Below, piece after piece: positions 24,922 through 31,652 of a stretch of 35,159 nt of DNA. The position numbers were made by a program, and so were the translations under genes. The DNA lies in assembly GCA_020638795.1 (NCBI GenBank), contig JACKHW010000016.1:1-35159 (forward strand), read 5' to 3'. Source of the stretch: Planctomycetota bacterium (GTDB lineage Bacteria > Planctomycetota > UBA1135 > GCA-002748355). How positions within the stretch are numbered: the first letter of the stretch is position 1; each line of letters starts with the position of its first letter. The notes beneath the pieces are model-generated. The model was not told the DNA's origin. It saw nothing but the letters and a program-made list of their open reading frames with translations, and made no database searches.

Positions 24922-26417
24922 TCGGCACCTCCGCGCGGACCCTTCTTCTTGCGTTCGATGCGGGCGAGGAAGCCGCGCGCGAGACGACGATAGAGCTCTT
25001 CGCCCAAGTCCGCGTCCTCGAGCCCCGAGTTGATGTTCGGGTTGTCGTTGACTTCGGTCACGACGAGGCGCTTGCCGCTGATCTTGAGGTCGACGCCGTA
25101 GAGGCCGTCTCCGATGACGGCGGCAGCAGCCTTGGCGAGTTTGATGACCTTGGTGGGTGTTTCCTCGAGTTTGACCGGGACGACGTTGCCGTAGCGAAAC
25201 TTGCCGGTCCCGGTCTTCTTGACGATCTGCCAGTGGCCCTTGGCCATTTCGTAGCGGCACGACCAGAGCGGTTCGCCGCCGAACAAACCGATACGCCAGT
25301 CGAAGTCCGTCGGCATGAACTCCTGGACGACGAGCAAGTCGGTCTCCTCGAGAATGCGCGCCGCTTCGTGCGCGAGCTCATCGCGGTCGGCGCACTTGAT
25401 CACGCCTTGGGAGAACGAACTGTCGGGATGCTTGAGCACGCACGGCAAGCCGATGTTCTTGACGACGTAGTCGACATCGGTGTCCTTCATGCTGTCCGTG
25501 ATCCACGTCTTGGGTGTGGCGATCCCGCGACTCTCGAACGCTTCGGCTTGGAACACCTTGTTCGTGCACCGCAGAATCGACGTCGGGTCGTCGATGACGA
25601 CGAGTCCGTCGGACTCGGCGCGCTGCGCGAAACGGAACGTGTGATGGTCGACGAGCGTCGTCTCGCGCAAGAACAACGCGTCGTACTCCCCGATGCGCGC
25701 GTAGTCGCCCTTGTCGATGACGTCGACTTCGATTCCTTCAGCATTGGCCGCTTTGGCAAACGCCTTCAATGCACGCGGATCCGAAGGCGCGAGCTTCTCT
25801 TCGGGATCGAACAGGACGGCAAGAGAGTAGCCTGTGGATTTCTTGGGCTTCGTGCGGCTGTCCTTGCGACCGAGGTAGGTCGCTGCGGCCTCTGCGACGA
25901 ACGTGCGATGCGACTCGGGCACGTCCCGGAAGCCGATCGGGGCGATGCTCGTCATGTGCCAACGCGACTTCTTCCCGTTCTTCTGCACGTGGAACGAAGC
26001 GCGCAGGAGCGGTGCCTGGAACTCCGTGAACAGCCGCCAAGCGAGTCGCTCATGGCGTTTGGCGAGATTGCGCCCGAAGTAGATGCTGAGTTCGAAGCGA
26101 TCCGAATGGATTTCCGAGAGGCTCTTCTGGATCAACGCATCGAACTCGTCGTCCGTCGTTCGAACGACGTGGCGACTCTTCATGTCGAGGACGGTTCGCA
26201 GATCCGGGAACGGCTTGTGTCGCCTCGCCGTGGCGAGCAGCGAGACGTAGTAGCCGTTTTCCTGGTAGCGATACGAGCGGCACAGGTTGACGACTCGGAG
26301 GCGGCGCTCCTTGGTCCAAACCGGGTTGGTCAGATAGTCTCGCGTCGGAATGATGTCCACACCCGGGATGTGGACGGGCCAGTCGCTCGGTTTGGCGACG
26401 ACGACGATGGTGCGCAT
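24918..26417 (-). CDS. RimK-like ATP-grasp ligase with N-terminal RLAN-type domain
   Basis: A 499-residue protein. Residues 1-185 form an N-terminal domain of the RimK-like ATP-grasp N-terminal type: IIPTRDYLTNPVWTKERRLR, VVNLCRSYRYQENGYYVSLL, ATARRHKPFP. A linker domain follows (YSLAVLFDPEEKLAPSDPRA). Residues about 285-490 are ATP-grasp: LRCTNKVFQAEAFESRGIAT, PCVLKHPDSSFSQGVIKCAD, LVVQEFMPTDFDWRIGLFGG, YGVDLKISGKRLVVTEVNDN and PNINSGLEDADLG. The Glu-Val-Asn-Asp-Asn-Pro-Asn run is the metal/ATP site. RimK relatives add amino acids such as glutamate to protein or small-molecule carboxyls. It begins one base after the peptidase stop and overlaps the GCS2 gene, so the two ligases are made together. 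Confidence 0.92.
   Translation of the reverse strand: MRTIVVVAKPSDWPVHIPGVDIIPTRDYLTNPVWTKERRLRVVNLCRSYRYQENGYYVSLLATARRHKPFPDLRTVLDMKSRHVVRTTDDEFDALIQKSLSEIHSDRFELSIYFGRNLAKRHERLAWRLFTEFQAPLLRASFHVQKNGKKSRWHMTSIAPIGFRDVPESHRTFVAEAAATYLGRKDSRTKPKKSTGYSLAVLFDPEEKLAPSDPRALKAFAKAANAEGIEVDVIDKGDYARIGEYDALFLRETTLVDHHTFRFAQRAESDGLVVIDDPTSILRCTNKVFQAEAFESRGIATPKTWITDSMKDTDVDYVVKNIGLPCVLKHPDSSFSQGVIKCADRDELAHEAARILEETDLLVVQEFMPTDFDWRIGLFGGEPLWSCRYEMAKGHWQIVKKTGTGKFRYGNVVPVKLEETPTKVIKLAKAAAAVIGDGLYGVDLKISGKRLVVTEVNDNPNINSGLEDADLGEELYRRLARGFLARIERKKKGPRGGAD
24928..24932 (-). promoter_or_regulatory. Shine-Dalgarno that fixes the TTG start of the GCS2-like gene
   Basis: The reverse-strand sequence GGAGG lies six bases before TTG at 24921 and sits inside the last codons of the ATP-grasp gene. 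No in-frame ATG exists near the conserved N-terminus, so this site decides the start and implies translational coupling. Confidence 0.75.
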
Positions 26418-26418
26418 T

Positions 26419-27246
26419 TCAGGTGCTTCGTGTTCGCTGCGGCGGTTCGATCATGATCAAGTTACCGTCGTACGTGAGAACGCCGAGGTAAATAGCACCA
26501 ATCAGTCGTGCGATCGACACGCGATAGAGGTGGGTCGTGGAGATCGGATTGGGGTGAAGCGGATCGCTGACGACGATCTCCCGCGAAGTCTCGTCGTAGC
26601 CGGTCAGCACGACGAAGTGCCCTTCGGGCTCGCCCGCGATGTCGTCGTCGACGACGGTCGTCGAGTTCGGTTCGACCGCGCGACTACGGATGTCACGGTA
26701 CAAGAAGGTCGAGGACAGGCCGGTCAGGATCGGAACGCCGCGCCGAAGCTCGCTTCGCAGGAAGGACGCGTCGAGGTCTCGCAGGCCGATGGTTCCGCCC
26801 AGTTCGACGAACTGTGCGTACGAGCGAGCGGCGTATGCGAGTTTGGCGTCTTCGGCGCACGCGTCGGCGCGTGCGAGCAGTTTGTCGCGCAAGTTCGCCG
26901 GCTTGGGGCCGAACCACGACGGGTCGAAGATTCGGAGATTCCACGTCACGAGCGTGGTCTCGTATCCGCGTTTCAGAGCGTCGATCGCGAGCAGCACACC
27001 CAGGGTGCCACCCTCTTCGAACGACGGGACACCAGCGATGATGTCGGTGAGAGGAACGTCATCACCGAAATACTGGTAGACGGCATGGAGACACGTGGGG
27101 CCGCACGTCGTGTCGTCGGGTTGCCTGTGAATGTCGAACGGTAAGTGTCCCGAGTGGCCGGCCCCGTCCGCGGGAGGCTTGCGATGTTTCAAGGGAGGAT
27201 GTTCGCGAGGCTTTCGCCTCAGCGAGTCGTAGACGCGTGCAGCCAT
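26419..27246 (-). CDS. C39-like (papain-fold) cysteine peptidase
   Basis: A 275-residue protein without signal peptide or membrane helix. Q42 and C48 sit in HRQPDDTTCGPTCLHAVYQY, the oxyanion Gln and nucleophile Cys of C39-type peptidases. H210 lies in GEPEGHFVVLTGYDETSREI, and D228 in IVVSDPLHPNPISTT completes a papain-like triad. The ABC-transporter parts found in bacteriocin-exporting C39 enzymes are absent, so this is a free-standing domain. It is the first gene of the five-gene cluster, one base ahead of the ATP-grasp gene. It could process a precursor peptide, trim the ligase product, or act as a transpeptidase. The Arg/Pro-rich first 35 residues are poorly conserved-looking, and the exact start is uncertain. 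Confidence 0.85.
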   Translation of the reverse strand: MAARVYDSLRRKPREHPPLKHRKPPADGAGHSGHLPFDIHRQPDDTTCGPTCLHAVYQYFGDDVPLTDIIAGVPSFEEGGTLGVLLAIDALKRGYETTLVTWNLRIFDPSWFGPKPANLRDKLLARADACAEDAKLAYAARSYAQFVELGGTIGLRDLDASFLRSELRRGVPILTGLSSTFLYRDIRSRAVEPNSTTVVDDDIAGEPEGHFVVLTGYDETSREIVVSDPLHPNPISTTHLYRVSIARLIGAIYLGVLTYDGNLIMIEPPQRTRST

Positions 27247-27340
27247 GAGCGGCTGCTTCCGCGTCGATATAGCTCGCCGAACAGGGCTTGCAAAGTCGTG
27301 TTCAGAATCTCGATGGCAGCGGCGCTGCTACGATGACCGA
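27247..27340. promoter_or_regulatory. Divergent gap between amidoligase cluster and secreted repeat protein
   Basis: These 94 bases separate the first gene of the minus-strand cluster from a plus-strand gene, so both promoters should lie here or just inside the flanking codons. I see no clear -35/-10 pair or operator palindrome. The short length makes shared regulation of the two transcripts plausible. Confidence 0.35.
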
Positions 27341-29233
27341 ATGCGAGTCCGCGACTGCTTCGTGTGTTTGGTCTTCGGGGTGCTTTCCGGGGCGATCATG
27401 CCGGCAGCTGTCCGGCAAGCGACGGCAACCGATCGTGACGGCGCCGAGCGCGTCTCGGTTCTCGGTCGCGTGACGGACACAACTGGCAAGCTCGTTCGTG
27501 GCGCCAAGGTGGATTGCTGGTGTCGGCATTCGGTCGGGGGAAGAGTCGTCGGGCCATCGGACGACGTCGAGGCAACGACGGACGAGCGTGGCCGGTTTCG
27601 GGTCGCGCTCGTGCCGAACTACCGCTACGCCGCTCGCGCGACCTGGACCGACGGGGACGGAAACCTGCACGCGACCGAGATCGTGCCGCTTGCCGCAACG
27701 AGGCGAATCACGACACTCGTCGAGGGTCGCGTCTCCCCGCCACTCACGGTCGAGATCGTGGGCGATGGCAAGAACTTCGGTCGAAGCGGCAACTTGCGGT
27801 TCGAAGTTTGGTCGAGCGGGTTCCTGCCCCGGCCCTTGTGGTCGACCGACGTCGATCCGTCGGGACGGGTCGAAGTCCCATCGATCGGCTATGGCAGCGG
27901 CAACGGCCTCCCGGTTCGGGTCTCGGACGATCACGGTGAGCTCGCGGCTTCGACCCTCGACGTCGATGGAACCGACGAGACCCGCCGAGTCACGATCGAC
28001 TCACCTCGGTCCGTTTCGTTGCTCGTCGAAGATTCCGAAGGAAAGCCGCTCGAGGGCGCGGAAGTCTTCGTCGCGGCGTTTGCCGACGATTTTCGACCGC
28101 GCTTCTATCGCCTCGTCGGTCGCACGTCGGCGGACGGGACCTTCGATTGTCCGCTCCCGCCGACGCGCCGGAGCCTCGCGGGATTGGCGGTCCTCGCCGT
28201 GCGGCATCGAGGCCATCAAGAACTCCTCGTGCAACTCGTGGGCAAGCGTGCAAACGTCGATGGGCTTCAGCGGGAATGGTCCGAGTCAGGGCCACTGGAG
28301 CTGCGGTTCCGGCACGAAGCTCCTTGGAGTCTCACCGTGATCGGTGGCGACGGGAAGCCGGTTCCCGGTCTCGAGATCGAGCTGAAGCGAGAAGCCTGGC
28401 TCGAGACGAAGGACGAGAGTTCGCGGTCTTCGTTCTTTCTACCGAGCGAGGCGTTTCGCACGGACGCAGAGGGGCGGGTCGAGCTTCCGTGGCTACCGGC
28501 CAACATCAATGATCTCGAAGTCGTGGCCATCGCGACTGCGGATCAGGTGCGTGCGCTCGGCCCTTCGGGGATCGACTTCTCGAGGGCCAACAACCGGGTC
28601 ACGCTCGTCAGGAAATGCGATCGGCGCGGCGGCAAGGTTGCGGCCCTCTTCGATGCTCGCGCGCTCGAAGTCGCGCGCCTCGACGTGCGCGACCCGAGCG
28701 GGTCCCCGGTCGAGGGCGCCCAGCTCGCGTTCGCGGACGACCAAACGACCTATCCGTGCTCCACCGTCACGAACCAACGTGGTTCGGCGACCGTCGTGCT
28801 TCCCGACGCTGCTCGCGCAGTCGCCGTTTGGTCGATGGACATCGGGTATGCGATCCTCGACGTCGGGTCGCTGCGATCCGGCAGCGAGAACGGGAAGTCG
28901 CTGACGATCACTCTCGAACCGTTCGAAGAGCGCGTCGTGCACCTCACGCAATCGGGCAAGGACGTTGCGGGTTCGTCATTGACGTTTTCTGGTTGGTCGA
29001 AAGCCGGTCCTTCCGTGGACGCACGTGAACAACTCGCGATCGCGCTGTTCTGTCAGGGGTGCGCGGCTGCTGTCAGCAATGCTGCGGGAACGATGACGGT
29101 GAAGTTCGTTCCGGCGAACGGACTCAGTGTGATGGTGATGGCGATCGGAAGCGGTCGTGGAATGATCGCTGCCGACGACAACGCGTTCCCGCTGGCGGCG
29201 AACGCGAACGTATGGGAGTTCTCGGGCCGTTGA
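27341..29233 (+). CDS. Secreted protein with carboxypeptidase-regulatory-like (Ig-fold) repeats
   Basis: A 630-residue protein. Start chosen at MRVRDCFVCL (27341) because it opens a signal peptide (CLVFGVLSGAIMPAAV). At least four beta-sandwich units are visible from their shared pattern, an x-V-x-D-x-x-G-x-P-x-x-G-A-x-V strand followed by T-x-x-x-G-x-F/V: near residue 38 (LGRVTDTTGKLVRGAKV), 225 (LLVEDSEGKPLEGAEV), 329 (LTVIGGDGKPVPGLEI) and 445 (RLDVRDPSGSPVEGAQL). These are CarboxypepD_reg/Cna-B-like folds, usually structural or adhesive. No catalytic domain or membrane anchor is evident. Planctomycetes encode many such exported proteins. It diverges from the amidoligase cluster; any functional link is only positional. 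Confidence 0.8.
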   Translation: MRVRDCFVCLVFGVLSGAIMPAAVRQATATDRDGAERVSVLGRVTDTTGKLVRGAKVDCWCRHSVGGRVVGPSDDVEATTDERGRFRVALVPNYRYAARATWTDGDGNLHATEIVPLAATRRITTLVEGRVSPPLTVEIVGDGKNFGRSGNLRFEVWSSGFLPRPLWSTDVDPSGRVEVPSIGYGSGNGLPVRVSDDHGELAASTLDVDGTDETRRVTIDSPRSVSLLVEDSEGKPLEGAEVFVAAFADDFRPRFYRLVGRTSADGTFDCPLPPTRRSLAGLAVLAVRHRGHQELLVQLVGKRANVDGLQREWSESGPLELRFRHEAPWSLTVIGGDGKPVPGLEIELKREAWLETKDESSRSSFFLPSEAFRTDAEGRVELPWLPANINDLEVVAIATADQVRALGPSGIDFSRANNRVTLVRKCDRRGGKVAALFDARALEVARLDVRDPSGSPVEGAQLAFADDQTTYPCSTVTNQRGSATVVLPDAARAVAVWSMDIGYAILDVGSLRSGSENGKSLTITLEPFEERVVHLTQSGKDVAGSSLTFSGWSKAGPSVDAREQLAIALFCQGCAAAVSNAAGTMTVKFVPANGLSVMVMAIGSGRGMIAADDNAFPLAANANVWEFSGR

Positions 29234-29648
29234 CGCTCCGGCTGTCCTACGGAAGCGCGAGGTCCGTCGTGCTTCGGGACACTACCGTGTCAGAAAGAGT
29301 CGCGCGCGAGGTTCGGCGCACCGAGTGGCGCAGCGATGCTGCCCCAGCAGCATCGGTTCTGGGCCGGACCGGCCCAGTCTGCCGTTTGGTTGAGTCGCAC
29401 AAGTATCTTCGCGCCCTCGGCGTCCGAACCTGCGCGCGACGTCGTCGTTGCTAAGGAGCCCCGACGAGGCCGTGACGGCCCCATGGGACAATTACCCCCT
29501 TGCACAGAGCGTGCCGCCGGTATTCTCGCGGAACGATTCCCGATCGAGCCCGAAGGTGTAGCGAAACGCGCCAATCGAGCGGAGCGATGTGCGTCAGTGT
29601 CGCGACGAGGTGCTACACACGCCGCCATGGGCTATCGTGACGTGCCCG
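29234..29648. other. 415-base non-coding region with a run of tight hairpins
   Basis: No gene with family features fits here, although the far end could be coding if the activator starts at the GTG 29589. Perfect short stems are clustered: GACAC/GTGTC at 29278-29291, an 8-bp GATGCTGC/GCAGCATC stem with a 4-base loop at 29335-29354, an 8-bp CTGGGCCG/CGGCCCAG stem with a 3-base loop at 29359-29377, and GGCCG/CGGCC at 29468-29480. They could be terminators for the upstream gene, a leader structure for the activator gene, a small RNA, or a dispersed intergenic repeat. A weak TTGCAC and TATTCT pair (29500-29526) has only a 15-base spacer. Confidence 0.6.
29335..29377 (+). terminator. Two adjacent 8-bp hairpins downstream of secreted repeat gene
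   Basis: The stem at 29335-29354 and the stem at 29359-29377 are both perfect and separated by only four bases. The second is followed by TCTGCCGTTTGG, a weak T-rich stretch. The most economical reading is a termination region for the gene ending at 29233, but the distance of about 100 bases is long and an RNA-regulatory role cannot be excluded. Confidence 0.35.
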
Positions 29649-31652
29649 ATGGAATTCCACCCGCTCGTGCTCGATCCGGTTCCGGTGCAATTACGGGATC
29701 GCTTTCATGACGAGCCCGCATTGCAGCGCGAAGGCGTCTTCGAGCACTGGCAGCGTTGTGTCGCTTTGGGTGTGCCGGTCGATGGACCGAACCCGGAGGA
29801 CGTGTTGGAACGAGGTTCGTCGTTGCTCGACCGGACGGCGCGGCTCGAACGCCTGCTCCTCGAAGGGCGTGGCGTACTCGAACGTGTTTCTGCAGCTGCG
29901 GCGCGCAATCACTACGGATTCGTCGTCGCGGATCCGGATGGTGTCGTCGTGCACATCGGCGGCGGTGGTGACTTCGAGGCGGTCGCAAAAAAGGCGCGCC
30001 TCCTACGCGGTGCTCACTGGAGCGAAGCGATGCGCGGCACGAATGCGATCGGCACCGTGCTCGCAGCCGATCGACCGGTGTTCGTTCGTGGAAGCGCGCA
30101 CTTCTCGCGGCCGTATCAAGATCTCGTGTGCTACGCCGCACCGGTTCGTGATCCGCAGGGGCGGATCGTGGCCGTCGTCGATGCGACCTCGAGGTTCGAG
30201 CGAGAGGACATGACGATGGGCTGTGGCATCGTTGCCGCCGCCCATGCGCTCGAAGAGATCGTCCGTGTCCATGCATACCGACATGCGGGAGCGTCCGTGT
30301 CGAGTCTGCTGACGCGGTCCCTCGAGCGCATGGATTGCCCCGTCGCGCTCGTCGAGGCCTCCGGACGTCTCGCTCGCGTGAATCGACTCGCGCGCGGAAT
30401 GTTCGACTCGCGGAACATCCATGGCAGTCTCGGTACGCCGTTCCACGAAATGTTCGGGTTCGACTTCGAGCAGCTTCGTGCGTTCGCGACATCGAGTGAA
30501 ACGATCGAGCTACTCACCGACCATCGCGTGCCGGACCATCGCATGAGGTTCGAATTACTCGGTGCCGACGGTGCCGACCTCGCGGTTCTCGTGTTCTTCG
30601 AGCCCGTGACGTCGTCGCTGTTCACCATCGAGTCGCGCAAGTCTCGCGATCCGTTCGAGGACTTCTTCGTCGAGGACTCCGGTGTGCTCCGAGAGCTCGA
30701 GTGGGCACGGCGCATCGCGTCGACCGACTTGCCCGTCATGCTGCTCGCGGAAACCGGCGCCGGGAAGGAGTTGGTCGCGCAGGGGATCCATCGCGCCAGC
30801 ACTCGAGCGAGCGGTCCGTTCGTCGCGCTCAACAGCGGTTCGATCAGCGCGTCCCTTCTCGAGTCCGAGCTCTTCGGTTACGCGCCCGCAGCATTCACCG
30901 GTGCGGACAAGGCCGGTCGTCAGGGGCATCTCGCAGCCGCGAACGGTGGCACCCTGTTCCTCGACGAGGTTGCCGAGATGTCGCTCGCGATGCAGGCGTC
31001 GTTGCTGCGCTTCCTCGAGACTGGCGAGTATTTTCGTGTCGGCGAGTCGACGTTGAGGTTCGCGGATGTGCGTGTCGTCTGCGCCACGTGCCGAGACGTC
31101 GAGGGCTTGGTCGCGAGCGGAGCGTTTCGGCAGGACCTCTACTATCGCTTGAAAGGCGCGAGAGTCACCTTGCCGCCACTGCGCGAACGAACCGACATCG
31201 TGTCGCTAGCTCACTACCTCCTGGCGGATAGGGCCCGTCGTCGCGGGACCGCGGTGCCACGACTGTCGGAAGACGTCGCCTCGTATTTCGCGCAGCATGC
31301 GTGGCCTGGCAACGTTCGTGAACTCGAATCGACGATCGAGATTGCGTTACTCTTGGCGGGCGACGATCCCGTAATCGAGGCGCGACATTTGCCACCCGAC
31401 GTCATGCGGGCGGCTCGTGCCGAGGCCGTCACGACGCCGAGTGGTTTCCGAGGTGACGGCTCGCTTGCCGAGATCGAATGCGAGGTCTTGCGGCGGACGC
31501 TCGCGACGCACGATGGCAACGTCAGTCGCGTCGCACGCGAGTTGGGCGTCGCGCGCAGCACGGTGTACCGAATGATGCGCAAGTGCGCGAACAGCGACTG
31601 CACGATCAGCGACGACCAAGGGCGACGATTCGAGGGTTCGAGTGGACCGTAA
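29649..31652 (+). CDS. AcoR-type sigma-54-dependent transcriptional activator
   Basis: A 667-residue protein if started at MEFHPLVLD (29649). A GTG at 29589 with GGAG four bases upstream would add 20 residues. Residues about 20-55 carry the W-x-R-C box of AcoR proteins (FEHWQRCVALGVPV). A GAF-like sensory domain spans about 60-200 (HWSEAMRGTNAIGTVLAADR, PYQDLVCYAAPVRDPQGRIV), followed by a PAS-like region about 215-320. The AAA+ domain spans about 335-575: Walker A AETGAGKE, YAPAAFTGAD in place of the usual GAFTGA loop, Walker B GGTLFLDEV, and WPGNVRELE. A Fis-type HTH ends it (GNVSRVARELGVARSTVYRM). No receiver domain is present. Its stop lies 11 bases inside the histidine kinase gene, so the two are co-expressed. 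Confidence 0.93.
   Translation: MEFHPLVLDPVPVQLRDRFHDEPALQREGVFEHWQRCVALGVPVDGPNPEDVLERGSSLLDRTARLERLLLEGRGVLERVSAAAARNHYGFVVADPDGVVVHIGGGGDFEAVAKKARLLRGAHWSEAMRGTNAIGTVLAADRPVFVRGSAHFSRPYQDLVCYAAPVRDPQGRIVAVVDATSRFEREDMTMGCGIVAAAHALEEIVRVHAYRHAGASVSSLLTRSLERMDCPVALVEASGRLARVNRLARGMFDSRNIHGSLGTPFHEMFGFDFEQLRAFATSSETIELLTDHRVPDHRMRFELLGADGADLAVLVFFEPVTSSLFTIESRKSRDPFEDFFVEDSGVLRELEWARRIASTDLPVMLLAETGAGKELVAQGIHRASTRASGPFVALNSGSISASLLESELFGYAPAAFTGADKAGRQGHLAAANGGTLFLDEVAEMSLAMQASLLRFLETGEYFRVGESTLRFADVRVVCATCRDVEGLVASGAFRQDLYYRLKGARVTLPPLRERTDIVSLAHYLLADRARRRGTAVPRLSEDVASYFAQHAWPGNVRELESTIEIALLLAGDDPVIEARHLPPDVMRAARAEAVTTPSGFRGDGSLAEIECEVLRRTLATHDGNVSRVARELGVARSTVYRMMRKCANSDCTISDDQGRRFEGSSGP

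Noticed and set aside
22886..24928. 680-codon minus-strand frame covering the GCS2-like and amidohydrolase-like region
   Set aside because: Only its last 256 codons encode a recognisable protein. The first part is Arg-rich and out of phase with the well-conserved GCS2-like protein.
29480..29510. Possible sigma-54 promoter before the activator gene
   Set aside because: A GG at 29486-29487 and GC at 29502-29503 are 14 bases apart instead of the required 10, so the -24/-12 geometry fails.
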